A stretch of DNA of 64,000 bases from JBPYCR01 sp051846915 (GCF_051846915.1 NZ_JBPYCR010000002.1:121872-185871), one strand, 5' to 3'; counted from the stretch's first letter, positions 1 to 9,431 are shown. The notes: generated by a model not told the origin, from the sequence alone. Made by a program: numbers and translations.

Positions 1-455
1 TCTGTCCCGCTAATTGCTTGTGTCGAACGTCTTCTTCCTTCAAACGTAAACGGGCGAGTAACAACCCCGACAGTTAATGCACCAAGGTCTTTGGCAACCT
101 GAGCAATGATAGGGGCAGCACCTGTGCCGGTTCCACCGCCCATACCTGCTGTGACAAAGATCATGTCGGCACCTTGCAAGGCTTCTTCTATTTGTTCTTT
201 ACTCTCTTCAGCAGCTTTTTTTCCAACTTCTGGATTAGCACCAGCACCCAGTCCTCGCGTAAGTTTTCCTCCGATTTGTAGCTTTACTTCAGCTTTTGAC
301 AAATTCAACGCTTGGGAGTCTGTATTAACTGCAATAAACTCAACGCCTTCCACGCCATGTTCAATCATTCGATTTACAGCATTGTTTCCGCCGCCACCAA
401 CACCAATTACTTTTATAGTGGCTAGCTGGTCCATATTCGTATCAAAATCTAACAT
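1..455 (-). CDS. ftsZ: Cell division GTPase FtsZ, N-terminal part (cut by window edge)
   Basis: Tubulin-like GTPase that polymerises into the cytokinetic Z ring at mid-cell. Only about the first 151 residues lie in the window; the gene runs off the left edge with no stop. The start is ATG at 455, preceded by a strong TAGGAGGAAC ribosome binding site. The short N-terminal tail is followed by VIGVGGGGNNAVNRM, which is the first nucleotide-binding glycine-rich loop, and then by the tubulin signature GGGTGTGAAP near residue 106. It is the last gene seen in the dcw cluster, 73 bp downstream of ftsA and probably cotranscribed with it. Identity is secure. Confidence 0.98.
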   Translation of the reverse strand, partial: MLDFDTNMDQLATIKVIGVGGGGNNAVNRMIEHGVEGVEFIAVNTDSQALNLSKAEVKLQIGGKLTRGLGAGANPEVGKKAAEESKEQIEEALQGADMIFVTAGMGGGTGTGAAPIIAQVAKDLGALTVGVVTRPFTFEGRRRSTQAISGT

Positions 456-528
456 AATTTGTTCCTCCTAATATGTAAAATCACAGGATTTAAAAAGCAG
501 TTAAAAATAAAATATATACAACATGTTA

Positions 529-1806
529 TTAATCAAAAAAATACTTGAATAAATTAGCCATGCCTGATTCTTTCTTTTCTTTTTTTCCTTCTGTGCTGTT
601 TCGCTGCTTTTTAGGACGTTTAACAGGCTGTTCATTCGACATCATAACGACAGAAGGAAATAATTCTTTTCCTTGTATTTTCGCATTACGGTAAGCAAAT
701 TGCAAGGTTCCAACTCCTACCGTAAACTGCGGTTCTCTAACACCAATGTAATCCGGTATGGCAATCCGTGCATTAGATCTTAGAATATCCTGTGCAAGGT
801 CGAGTACGCCAGGCATTTTCATCGTACCGCCTGTTAAGACATAACCTCCCGGCAAGTCCTTGTATCCCATTCTTCTAATTTCCCTTATCGCATATGCATA
901 GATCTCTTCAAGTCTTGCCTCGATCATATCTGCAATATCCAGTTGATTATAAGTTTCTTTCTTATTACTGCCAATAATAAATGCTTCAAATGTTTCTGAT
1001 TCCTGAGCCATATCATAAAAAGCATGACCGTAGTTAACCTTAATATCTTCAGCTGCCTCTGTTGATGTTCGCAGCCCGATGGATAGATCCTTTGTAATAT
1101 TATCTCCACCGAGTGGCACCATGCTTGTAGAAACAAGATGATCATGTTCAAAAACTGACACCGTTGTACAGCCACCACCAATATCAATCAAAGCTACACC
1201 AAGATTTTTTTCATCTTTTGATAAGGCGATGGTTCCAGCAGCAAGTGGCTGCAAACAAATATCGAGCACTTCCAGATTAGCACGCTCAACACATTTTAAT
1301 ATATTATGTAAAAATGTTTTGGAACAAGTAATAATTGTGCCTTCCATTTCTAACCGAACACCGATCATCCCTCTAGGATCCGTTATTTCATCCAATCCAT
1401 CAACTATAAACTGTTTCGGGATAACATCTATAATTTCTCTTTCCGGCGGGATCGATATTACTTGTGCTCCATCAATCACTCTCGTTATATCCTCGTCACT
1501 AATCTCCCTGCTATCGCTCTGCACGGCAACAACACCGTGGCAAGGTTGGAGTTGTATATGGTTCCCATTGATCCCGACAACAACTCGTTCGATTTGCATG
1601 CCAACCATATGTTCCGCCTGATCTACTGCATTTCGGATTGATTGGACTGTTTCGTCAATATCTACGATGGCACCTTTTTTCATACCGTTCGATTTTGCTG
1701 TCCCTACTCCAATAATATTTAAAGAATCGTTTAGTACTTCACCAATAATAATTTTTATTTCTGCTGTACCTATATCAAGACTTACTAAAATTTCACTATT
1801 ATTCAT
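529..1806 (-). CDS. ftsA: Cell division protein FtsA
   Basis: Actin-like ATPase that tethers FtsZ filaments to the membrane and recruits later divisome proteins. The protein is 425 aa from the chosen ATG at 1806, which has an AGGAGG site at good spacing; an in-frame ATG nine codons upstream lacks one. Visible motifs are the phosphate-1 loop DIGTAEIKI near residue 11, the second phosphate motif VALIDIGGGCTTVSVF in the middle, and the adenosine motif VLTGGTMKMPG in the C-terminal third. The extreme C-terminus MANLFKYFFD after a charged linker is the expected membrane-targeting amphipathic helix. It lies between divIB and ftsZ. The sbp, ylxW and ylxX genes that separate these in B. subtilis are not present here. 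Confidence 0.97.
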   Translation of the reverse strand: MNNSEILVSLDIGTAEIKIIIGEVLNDSLNIIGVGTAKSNGMKKGAIVDIDETVQSIRNAVDQAEHMVGMQIERVVVGINGNHIQLQPCHGVVAVQSDSREISDEDITRVIDGAQVISIPPEREIIDVIPKQFIVDGLDEITDPRGMIGVRLEMEGTIITCSKTFLHNILKCVERANLEVLDICLQPLAAGTIALSKDEKNLGVALIDIGGGCTTVSVFEHDHLVSTSMVPLGGDNITKDLSIGLRTSTEAAEDIKVNYGHAFYDMAQESETFEAFIIGSNKKETYNQLDIADMIEARLEEIYAYAIREIRRMGYKDLPGGYVLTGGTMKMPGVLDLAQDILRSNARIAIPDYIGVREPQFTVGVGTLQFAYRNAKIQGKELFPSVVMMSNEQPVKRPKKQRNSTEGKKEKKESGMANLFKYFFD

Positions 1807-1941
1807 GTAAAGGCACCTCCTAATATCAGTCAAACTTCATTATCCATTAGCTTTATAATATATTAAACTACTATTTTAAATCAATGTGAATCAAAAAGAA
1901 GTTTTAAAGAAATAAAATGGGCATCGTATTCCTCATTGTAA

Positions 1942-2733
1942 TTAGGAAGACTCGTCCAATGCTTCTTCCGTTTCTTTCTTTTTTTCTTCAGAACCTGTTT
2001 TTTCAAAGTACGAACCAACACCAATGTGAATGATTCCCTCTTCTCCGGGTTCTAGCTGGGCTACAATAGAAGGATATGCTTTCATTTTATTGGCAAAATC
2101 CCTAATCGTGCCATCTACTGTATACCCATCATTCATATATAAAATAATCTTATTTTTGTTTTTTTCTGTCGGTTGCCACGAAATTTCCGATATTAAACGA
2201 ATAATACTATCAGGCAATTGATTCAGTTCCTTGGCAAGCTGAAGCAAAAACTTTTTATCATTAAAATCGGATAATAAAGGTGCATCACCGATGACAGACT
2301 TGCTAGTAGACTTTAATGCTTCACCATTTTCCAATACCGGATGATATAGTCCCTTTTCCTTAATATACCCGATATGACCATGTTCATGAAGTTGAATTTC
2401 CACGGTCCATGGTAGCTTGCGCATAACTTCGACTGATTTTATTACATCGTTTTGTCCAATTTCTTTCTCAATTTTAGATCTGTCAATCGTCCAAATATTC
2501 GTTTTCGTCGTCAGTTTGCTTGATGCAATTACTTCATCTTTTGATACAAATTCATTACCTTTCACTTGAATTTGTTTAATATGACTCAATGGGGACTGCA
2601 AATAAACAATGATGGAAATTAAAATGAAAAAAATAGATAGATAAAAGATCAAACGTCGATTCGCTTTCTTTTTTCTAGCTTGTTTCAACTTTGGTATCCG
2701 ATCCTCAATGGAAACGACTTTCTTCTCTTTCAT
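1942..2733 (-). CDS. divIB: Cell division protein DivIB/FtsQ
   Basis: Bitopic divisome protein that helps hold the FtsL-DivIC complex at the septum. It has 263 aa: a basic cytoplasmic N-terminus, a single membrane helix at about residues 28-46 (LIFYLSIFFILISIIVYL), then an extracellular POTRA domain starting at SHIKQIQVKGNEFVSKDEVI, a beta domain, and an acidic low-complexity tail rich in Glu and Lys. The start at 2733 has a GAAGGAAG site just upstream. A terminator follows the preceding gene spoVE, so divIB probably starts a new transcript with ftsA and ftsZ. murG and murB, usually between spoVE and divIB in Bacillus, are absent. Confidence 0.93.
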   Translation of the reverse strand: MKEKKVVSIEDRIPKLKQARKKKANRRLIFYLSIFFILISIIVYLQSPLSHIKQIQVKGNEFVSKDEVIASSKLTTKTNIWTIDRSKIEKEIGQNDVIKSVEVMRKLPWTVEIQLHEHGHIGYIKEKGLYHPVLENGEALKSTSKSVIGDAPLLSDFNDKKFLLQLAKELNQLPDSIIRLISEISWQPTEKNKNKIILYMNDGYTVDGTIRDFANKMKAYPSIVAQLEPGEEGIIHIGVGSYFEKTGSEEKKKETEEALDESS

Positions 2734-2824
2734 ATTTTTTCTTCCTTCATTATTTTTTAATGCTACTGAATGTGTATTTCACTATAATTATGTTATGGCA
2801 GTATAGCTTTAAATTTTTTTATTG

Positions 2825-2863
2825 TCTAAAAAATAAAACGGTATTTAATAGAATATACCGTTT
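2825..2863 (-). terminator. Rho-independent terminator after spoVE
   Basis: On the minus strand AAACGGTAT pairs with ATACCGTTT across a 10-nt loop, followed by TATTTTTT. It sits between the spoVE stop and divIB and would separate the mraZ-spoVE transcript from divIB-ftsA-ftsZ. Confidence 0.75.
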
Positions 2864-2970
2864 CTTGTAATATATGAATTATAGCATATTATTCGAGTAA
2901 ACATATAGTAGACACTGAATTTTTATTCGTACAAATTTTTACCATAGTGAATCTTCTGTATAATTCAGGT

Positions 2971-4083
2971 CTAAAGTCTCACATACCTGCTAATATTTAA
3001 TAAAATTCCTACCGAACAGAGCGTTAACGTTAAACTCGATCCACCATAACTTAAAAATGGAAGCGTGATACCTGTTACAGGTATGAGCCCAATAACTACA
3101 CTAATATTAATCATCATTTGAATGGTAAGCATCGAAACAATTCCCAATGCCAAGTATCGACCAAAAGCATCCGGAGCTTCTAGTGCGATTTTAATTCCGC
3201 GCCAAAACAGAAGAACAAACAAGAAAATAACAAACGTCCCGCCAATAAACCCTAGTTCCTCAGCCAATATAGCAAAAATAAAATCAGTTTGAGGTTCAGG
3301 CAAGTAAAAATATTTTTGCAACCCTTTCCCGAAACCTACACCCATTAAACCGCCTGGCCCAATAGCATATAGAGATTGTATAATTTGAAACCCATCCCCT
3401 AAAGGATCCTCCCATGGATTTAAAAATGCAGTTATTCTGCTAATTCGATATGGTGCTGATAATATAAGAAATACAAAACCGGCCAATCCCAGTAGTGCCA
3501 GACCGGCAAAGTGAGAAAGTCGTGCTCCTGCAACAAAAATGAGCATCATGCATGTTAAGACGAGAACAACCCCCGTCCCCAAATCAGGCTGCAGCATAAT
3601 GAATCCAAATGCGGTGAATACGAGTAAAATAACAGGCAAAAAACCTTTTTTTAATGAAGTAATGTGTTTTTGATAGCCTGCCAAGTACGCCGATAAATAA
3701 ACAATTAAACCGAGTTTCATAAATTCAGAAGGTTGAATACTGAACGCTCCTACACCAATCCAGCTTTGAGCGCCTCCGCGAACAATACCTATACCAGGGA
3801 TTAATACAGCTAATAATAATATAAAACAAATAAATAGAAGAGCGGGTGCATGTTTTTTCCACGTTCCATAAGGAATAAGTAATGTTAAGAACATAGCAAC
3901 AATTCCAACTCCTGCAAATAATGCTTGTCTTTTCAAAAAAAATAACGTGTCAGCATATTTGTAGTCTGCCCAGATAAAGGATGAACTATATACCATGACA
4001 ACACCTATGAGAAGGAGTAGTATAATAACTCCCAACAACGTATAATCAGGTGCGTTCCGATAGTGAAACATTTTTTTAAACAA
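2971..4083 (-). CDS. spoVE: SEDS-family peptidoglycan polymerase SpoVE
   Basis: Polytopic SEDS glycosyltransferase (FtsW/RodA/SpoVE family) that polymerises lipid II. By its place in the dcw cluster it is the sporulation-type SpoVE partner of SpoVD in cortex synthesis. It is about 370 aa with around ten membrane segments; family signatures include SWIGVGAFSIQPSEFMKLG, TDFIFAILAEELGFIG and the C-terminal LPFLSYGGSSL. The start is uncertain. A GTG at 4092 overlaps the AAAGGGG ribosome binding site, so TTG at 4083, 8 nt beyond that site, is preferred; ATG at 4071 is another option. The ribosome binding site is enclosed in a hairpin. A second SEDS gene, ftsW, lies at 46 kb. Confidence 0.9.
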   Translation of the reverse strand: MFKKMFHYRNAPDYTLLGVIILLLLIGVVMVYSSSFIWADYKYADTLFFLKRQALFAGVGIVAMFLTLLIPYGTWKKHAPALLFICFILLLAVLIPGIGIVRGGAQSWIGVGAFSIQPSEFMKLGLIVYLSAYLAGYQKHITSLKKGFLPVILLVFTAFGFIMLQPDLGTGVVLVLTCMMLIFVAGARLSHFAGLALLGLAGFVFLILSAPYRISRITAFLNPWEDPLGDGFQIIQSLYAIGPGGLMGVGFGKGLQKYFYLPEPQTDFIFAILAEELGFIGGTFVIFLFVLLFWRGIKIALEAPDAFGRYLALGIVSMLTIQMMINISVVIGLIPVTGITLPFLSYGGSSLTLTLCSVGILLNISRYVRL

Positions 4084-4086
4084 AAT

Positions 4087-4123
4087 AAACACCCCTTTAA
4101 TTAGCTTTTAAAAGGGGGTGTTT
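4087..4123 (-). promoter_or_regulatory. Hairpin enclosing the spoVE ribosome binding site
   Basis: On the minus strand the arm AAACACCCCCTTT can pair with AAAGGGGTGTTT, about 12 bp with one bulged base and a loop of about 12 nt. The 3' arm contains the AAAGGGG ribosome binding site of spoVE. There is no T-tract of terminator quality, so masking of the ribosome binding site fits better than termination. The role is inferred. Confidence 0.5.
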
Positions 4124-4151
4124 GTCTTCTCAGTATGAAGGAAACAAGCCC

Positions 4152-5498
4152 CTATGCTAGTCTATGCACAGCATGGATAAACATGTCTCCTCTTTCTTCA
4201 AATGTTCGGTATTGATCCCAACTCGCGCAGGCTGGCGATAGCAATATTACATCTCCTTCAACGGATGAAGCAAATGCTTGATCTACTGCCTCCATCACAT
4301 CTTTCGTCATAATTGACGGTATACCTGCTTCATTTGCCAGCTCTTCCAGCTTTTTTGCTGTTTCCCCAAAAAGAATCATTTCTTTCACATAGGTTAAATC
4401 AGGAATTAATGGGGTGAAGCCGTTCCCACGATCAAGTCCTCCTGCAAGTAAAATTACCGGCTGTCGAAATGCTCGCAATGCCTTCTGAGTTGCCAGCAAA
4501 TTTGTTGCCTTGGAGTCATTATAAAACAGCCGCTCTTGCACATTGGCAACGAATTGCAACCGGTGTCTTACCCCGGTGAACGTCGTTAGCACATGTTTTA
4601 TTGCCGTATTTGTTGCGCCACTTAACTTAGCAATACTGACCGCAGCCAATACATTTGCCAAGTTATGTTCCCCTACTAGGACAATATCTTCTACTTTAAT
4701 AATGGATTCATTCTTAAAATAAATGAATCCGTCAGACACGCAAGCTCCTTGATCTTGGTAACCTGTTACAGAAAAGGGAACAAGTTGCGCATTTGCTTGT
4801 TCAACTAGCTGGACTAATGTTGGATCATCCGCATTATAAACGAGAAAATCTTCTTTTATTTGGTTTTTAAAAATATTGCATTTCGCCTGTTGGTAATTTT
4901 CTAATGTCTTATGATAATCTAGATGTGCTTCGTAAATGTTTAATATAGCACTAATTTTCGGTCGAAACATTTGAACACCGAGTAACTGAAATGAAGATAG
5001 CTCAAGCAGTAATCGTTCTTCATGGTCCGTCTTTTCGGCTACTTCAACTGCTGCTGTGCCAATGTTCCCGGCTACTTGGACAGGAAGGTTGCTTTGCTCG
5101 AGCATTTGGGCCGTCATCGACGTTGTTGTTGTTTTCCCATTGGAACCGGTAATGCCGATAATTGGGCCACGAGCAAGTTGAGCTGCCAGTTCGATTTCAG
5201 TAACAATTGGAATGTCCCTATTTTGTGCTTCCTTAATTAATGGGTGATCATAGGGGATGCCTGGATTTTTAACGATCATCGATATATCTTCCAGTACAGC
5301 GATGGGATGTGAGCCGGTAATCACTTCCGCACCGAGGGATTCCAAGTCTTTTACAACCTCTTCATTATCTACTTCACTTCCATCGTTGACGCGCACGTTA
5401 ATTTCATTTGCTAATAGAACTTTGGCTGCAGCCGTTCCGCTTTTTGCCAAACCCAATACGAGCACATGCTCATACGGAAATGTGGTTAATTTATTCAA
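4152..5498 (-). CDS. murD: UDP-N-acetylmuramoyl-L-alanine--D-glutamate ligase MurD
   Basis: Cytoplasmic ATP-dependent ligase that adds D-glutamate to UDP-MurNAc-L-Ala, the second amino acid of the peptidoglycan stem peptide. It has 448 aa, normal for the family. Visible features are an N-terminal Rossmann-like UDP-binding region (VLVLGLAKSGTAAAKVL), the NPGIP segment, the P-loop GITGSNGKTTTTS near residue 115, and the C-terminal ligase domain with LLAGGLDRG and LLSPACASWDQY. The ATG at 5498 overlaps the mraY stop by 4 nt, showing translational coupling within the operon. spoVE follows after a hairpin. Confidence 0.97.
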   Translation of the reverse strand: MNKLTTFPYEHVLVLGLAKSGTAAAKVLLANEINVRVNDGSEVDNEEVVKDLESLGAEVITGSHPIAVLEDISMIVKNPGIPYDHPLIKEAQNRDIPIVTEIELAAQLARGPIIGITGSNGKTTTTSMTAQMLEQSNLPVQVAGNIGTAAVEVAEKTDHEERLLLELSSFQLLGVQMFRPKISAILNIYEAHLDYHKTLENYQQAKCNIFKNQIKEDFLVYNADDPTLVQLVEQANAQLVPFSVTGYQDQGACVSDGFIYFKNESIIKVEDIVLVGEHNLANVLAAVSIAKLSGATNTAIKHVLTTFTGVRHRLQFVANVQERLFYNDSKATNLLATQKALRAFRQPVILLAGGLDRGNGFTPLIPDLTYVKEMILFGETAKKLEELANEAGIPSIMTKDVMEAVDQAFASSVEGDVILLSPACASWDQYRTFEERGDMFIHAVHRLA

Positions 5499-6484
5499 GT
5501 TAAGCCCACCTCAATATATACTCCGAGAACAGCAAAAATAAGTCCAATAAGCCAAAATGTTGTTACAACCCGCCATTCGGACCAACCTAACAACTCGTAA
5601 TGATGATGTAATGGACTCATTTTGAACACTCGTTTTCCTGTTGTTTTAAATGAAATCACTTGAATTATAACAGAAAGTGTTTCCAGAACAAATACTCCGC
5701 CAATAATAATGAGAACAAATTCCATTTTCGTCAAAATTGCTACAGCTGCAATTGCAGCACCTAATGCCAATGATCCAGTGTCTCCCATAAAAACCTTGGC
5801 AGGATGGGCATTAAAAACAAGGAAGCCTAAAAGCGATCCAACAACAGCTAATGAAAATATCGTTGCTACTTCGTTTTCAACAAAAGCGTAAGAAGTAAGA
5901 AGGGCAAATGCCCCAAAGGCGATCGTTGCCGTTCCTGCCAGCAGCCCATCAAGTCCATCTGTTAAATTCACCGCATTGGAAGAACCTACAAGCATAAAAA
6001 TAATTAGCAATGCGTAACCCCATCCCAGTTCCCATTGGACATCTGTTCCGGGAATTTCAACATACGTTGGAAAACCTGCATAGCGCAAAGTAATGTAAAA
6101 TATAAGTGCAATAACCAATTGCCCAAGCATTTTTTGTTTGGAAGTTAGCCCTAAGTTACGCTTCTTTGCAATTTTAATAAAATCGTCTAAAAACCCGAGC
6201 AATCCATAGGAAGCAATAACAAACAACAATAGCCAAAATTTGTAGCTAATAGGATAGATACCAAATTTATTTACAATGATTACTGATGTGATTACAACGC
6301 TGAATACAATCATTAATCCACCCATTGTTGGGGTTCCTGTCTTTTTAAGATGGGACTCCGGGCCTTCCTCTCGAATACTTTGTCCAAATTTTAAACGTCT
6401 TAAAAAAGGAATGAAAATCGGGGATAGGAGGACGGTAATTAAAAATGAAATAGCGATTGTCATAGTTAAAACATATATACTCAT
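5495..6484 (-). CDS. mraY: Phospho-N-acetylmuramoyl-pentapeptide-transferase MraY
   Basis: Integral membrane enzyme that moves phospho-MurNAc-pentapeptide onto undecaprenyl phosphate to form lipid I. The 329-aa protein has about ten membrane helices and the conserved loops: TPTMGG near residue 40, LDDFIKIAKKRNLGL near 105, NLTDGLDGL near 170, FMGDTGSLALG near 230, and the histidine-rich MSPLHHHYE. The ATG at 6484 is preceded by AAGGAGGAG; an upstream in-frame ATG without such a site is discounted. It lies between murF and murD, and its last bases overlap the murD start. Confidence 0.97.
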   Translation of the reverse strand: MSIYVLTMTIAISFLITVLLSPIFIPFLRRLKFGQSIREEGPESHLKKTGTPTMGGLMIVFSVVITSVIIVNKFGIYPISYKFWLLLFVIASYGLLGFLDDFIKIAKKRNLGLTSKQKMLGQLVIALIFYITLRYAGFPTYVEIPGTDVQWELGWGYALLIIFMLVGSSNAVNLTDGLDGLLAGTATIAFGAFALLTSYAFVENEVATIFSLAVVGSLLGFLVFNAHPAKVFMGDTGSLALGAAIAAVAILTKMEFVLIIIGGVFVLETLSVIIQVISFKTTGKRVFKMSPLHHHYELLGWSEWRVVTTFWLIGLIFAVLGVYIEVGLT

Positions 6485-6537
6485 GTAATTCTCCTCCTTT
6501 TTAACCATCCATACGTTCACATAAAAATTATAATTAC

Positions 6538-7893
6538 TTACAATACATTTTCAATCAGTTTTTCAAATTTCATCCCTCGGGACGCCTTGAATAAAACGAT
6601 TGTATCTTTATTCAAAAGTGGTTTCAACTCTTCAAGCAATGGGCCGATCGAATTAAAATGAATACTCTTCGTATGATTATTCATCTGTTGCACTTGTTTT
6701 GTAATTTCTTGTGCCGCCTCCCCATACGTAAACAAAGCGGTAATTTGCTCATCGATGTGAGGCGCAACCGATTGGTGCAATGCAATCGACTGATCGCCTA
6801 GTTCAAAAATATCGCCTAGTACAAGTATTTTATGGTTAAAACCTTTCGTCTGTTTAATTACGTCGATGGCAGCAATCATCGAAGTGGGCGAAGCATTATA
6901 TGCGTCGTTAATAATCGTTGTTCCGTTATTTCCTTGTAATCGTTCAAAGCGCATCCCGGTAATATTTATTTTAGATAAGCCATCTTTAATAGTTGACGAT
7001 GATATCCCAAGTTTCTCAGCCAGGACGATCCCGTACGTACTATTTTTGGCATGATGATCTCCCAATAATGAAATAGCGTAGTGCTCGCCATTGGACAATT
7101 CAAATACAGTTTCTTCTAGGTCAATTCCAACTATATTTATCCTCACATCATTATTATGCTCAAAACCACAGCGGATTTGCTGATGGACGTTACTGATCGA
7201 TAATAAAGGTTCATCCCCATCCAAAATAAGGTGTCCGGTATCTTTTAAGCCTGCTGTAATTTCCAGCTTTGCCTTAGCAATGCCTTGCCGTGAGCCGAGG
7301 TATTCAATATGTGATTCCCCGATATTTGTTATAACTGCATAATCCGGGCAGGCAATTTTCGATAATTGCTCAATTTCACCAAAAGCATTCATCCCCATTT
7401 CAAGAACGAGTACTTCTGTCGACCGCGGCATCCTTAATATGGTCAACGGCAAGCCAATATGATTATTAAAGTTCCCTTCCGTAGCATGGGTATTGTAAGT
7501 TGTTTTCATAATAGATGCAATAATGTCCTTCGTTGTTGTCTTTCCATTTGAACCGGTAATGCCGATAACGAGAGGGTTTATTTCATTCCGATATGCTTTG
7601 GCAAGTTTTTGTAAAGCATTTAGCGTGTTTGACGTAAAAAAAACCGGAAAGTCTGCCGGCAAGAAAGACGGTAGCTGTTTATTCTCATCCCATATAACAG
7701 CTAAAGCACCATTATTAACCGCTTGTTCTAAATGATCATGACCATCAAAGTGATCGCCAATTAGCGGGATAAATAGCGACTTATGTGATTTTAGACGGCT
7801 GTCCGTCGTTACTTCAGCAATAGAATCGTAACCATGCGGATTGCCTTTATATGTTGGAAATAGCTTTGTAAGCCAATTCGTATGAAACAGCAT
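6538..7893 (-). CDS. murF: UDP-N-acetylmuramoyl-tripeptide--D-alanyl-D-alanine ligase MurF
   Basis: Cytoplasmic ATP-dependent ligase that adds the D-Ala-D-Ala dipeptide to UDP-MurNAc-tripeptide, the last cytoplasmic step before MraY. It has 451 aa, with an N-terminal substrate domain (SRLKSHKSLFIPLIGDHFDGH), the P-loop GITGSNGKTTTKD near residue 108, and the C-terminal motif INDAYNASPTSM. It starts 2 nt after the murE stop and is followed by mraY, so it is coupled in the operon. In B. subtilis murF lies elsewhere beside ddl; here the full cytoplasmic ligase set except murC sits in the dcw cluster. Confidence 0.96.
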   Translation of the reverse strand: MLFHTNWLTKLFPTYKGNPHGYDSIAEVTTDSRLKSHKSLFIPLIGDHFDGHDHLEQAVNNGALAVIWDENKQLPSFLPADFPVFFTSNTLNALQKLAKAYRNEINPLVIGITGSNGKTTTKDIIASIMKTTYNTHATEGNFNNHIGLPLTILRMPRSTEVLVLEMGMNAFGEIEQLSKIACPDYAVITNIGESHIEYLGSRQGIAKAKLEITAGLKDTGHLILDGDEPLLSISNVHQQIRCGFEHNNDVRINIVGIDLEETVFELSNGEHYAISLLGDHHAKNSTYGIVLAEKLGISSSTIKDGLSKINITGMRFERLQGNNGTTIINDAYNASPTSMIAAIDVIKQTKGFNHKILVLGDIFELGDQSIALHQSVAPHIDEQITALFTYGEAAQEITKQVQQMNNHTKSIHFNSIGPLLEELKPLLNKDTIVLFKASRGMKFEKLIENVL

Positions 7894-7895
7894 TG

Positions 7896-9365
7896 TTATA
7901 TCCCCTTGTGTCTAATTGCTTCACCGGCAACTTTTCGATCATCAAAATCATGTTTAACCCCGTTTGTTTCTTGGTATGTTTCATGTCCTTTACCCGCAAT
8001 TAATACGATATCATCTTTTTGTGCTAGATTGACAGCATGGTTAATGGCATCTTTACGACTTTCAATGACTTCAAAATGTGTTTCCTTAAGCGAGTTCGTC
8101 ATATCATCCAAGATTGCAGATGGGTTTTCTGTTCGTGGATTATCAGATGTGAAGATCGCGCGATCAGCATATTTTAACGCCACATTGGCCATAAGCGGTC
8201 GTTTTTGGCGATCTCGGTCGCCACCGCAACCGACAACGACATACACTTTCTGTTTCGAAAATTGTTTAACTGTCTGTAACACGTTTTCCAAAGAGTCCGG
8301 CGTATGCGCATAATCCACGATGACAGCGAAGCCTTGACCTTTCAACACTTGTTCAAATCGACCATTTACACCTTGCATGCTTTCCAATGCCTCTTTAATA
8401 ACTGCAAGCGGAATATTCATCGCGATTGCTGCTGCGCCGGCTGCCAGCATGTTATACACATTAAACATGCCTATCAAATTACTTTGAACGGCTATCGTTC
8501 CAACCGGGGTTTCAAGAGTAAAGCGGGTTTGCTTAATATCGAGTTTAATATTTGTCGCTTTCACGTCTGCATCTCCATTACATCCATACGTAAGAATAGC
8601 TTGTGACGTGCTCTTTTTCAAAAGTGAACTAGAAGGATCATCTTGATTAATAATTGCAAATTTCGCTTGCCCGCTATTATAGCTATTTCCTAGTTGTGAA
8701 AATAATAAGCTTTTTGCTCGTAAGTAATCATCCATATTTTTATGATAGTCCAGATGATCTTGTGATAAATTTGTAAAAATAGCTATATCAAAGTCACACC
8801 CAAATACTCTGCCTAAATCAAGGGCGTGTGAAGAGACTTCCATAATCGCCGCTTCCACTTGCTCATTTGCCATTCGTTTAAACATTTTTTGTAAAAACAG
8901 CGCATCAGGTGTTGTATTTTTCACCGGATAGGTCTCATTCCCTATTTTCATTTGAATCGTGCCAATCAACCCGGTACTCATTTGATGGTGATTAAAAATA
9001 GCTTCTAATAAATACGTAATCGTCGTTTTACCATTTGTCCCAGTGATGCCAACAAGCGGCATTTTCTCAGTCGGGAATTGAAAGAATTTAGCTGCAACCA
9101 TAGCGAGTGCTCTAGTCGTATCCGGAACTACAATTGTCGGAACAGCTACGTCCAGTTCTTTTTCAGCAAGGATGGCGACAGCACCATTTTCTACAGCTAA
9201 TTGTGCAAAATCATGACCATCAACCGTAAATCCAGGGATGCATATAAATAAACCGCCCGCTTGAATCTTACGGTGATCCGTATCAATATGATTAATTTCC
9301 AAATTGTCCATCTCATTTTGCATTGTATAAAATGGTAAAATAGAAATAATATCTTGTAGTTTCAT
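7896..9365 (-). CDS. murE: UDP-N-acetylmuramoyl-tripeptide synthetase MurE, meso-diaminopimelate type
   Basis: Cytoplasmic ligase that adds the third stem-peptide residue. It has 489 aa with P-loop GITGTNGKTTITY near residue 110 and the specificity motif DNPR in SDNPRTENPSAILDDM near residue 405. That motif marks a meso-diaminopimelate rather than lysine enzyme, which fits a Bacillaceae A1-gamma wall. The C-terminal part carries the conserved GKGHETYQ and HDFDDR segments. The ATG at 9365 follows a GAGAG-type purine stretch. It sits between spoVD and murF in the order typical of Bacillus (pbpB, spoVD, murE). Confidence 0.97.
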   Translation of the reverse strand: MKLQDIISILPFYTMQNEMDNLEINHIDTDHRKIQAGGLFICIPGFTVDGHDFAQLAVENGAVAILAEKELDVAVPTIVVPDTTRALAMVAAKFFQFPTEKMPLVGITGTNGKTTITYLLEAIFNHHQMSTGLIGTIQMKIGNETYPVKNTTPDALFLQKMFKRMANEQVEAAIMEVSSHALDLGRVFGCDFDIAIFTNLSQDHLDYHKNMDDYLRAKSLLFSQLGNSYNSGQAKFAIINQDDPSSSLLKKSTSQAILTYGCNGDADVKATNIKLDIKQTRFTLETPVGTIAVQSNLIGMFNVYNMLAAGAAAIAMNIPLAVIKEALESMQGVNGRFEQVLKGQGFAVIVDYAHTPDSLENVLQTVKQFSKQKVYVVVGCGGDRDRQKRPLMANVALKYADRAIFTSDNPRTENPSAILDDMTNSLKETHFEVIESRKDAINHAVNLAQKDDIVLIAGKGHETYQETNGVKHDFDDRKVAGEAIRHKGI

Positions 9366-9431
9366 GGAACCGATCCTCTCTCATAATTTGCAGCTCAATT
9401 TATAAAATCACTTCATTCAGTATACCAAATT

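Noticed and set aside
4092..4092. GTG as the start of spoVE
   Set aside because: It overlaps the only ribosome binding site, leaving no spacing. TTG at 4083 fits better, but this remains unproven.
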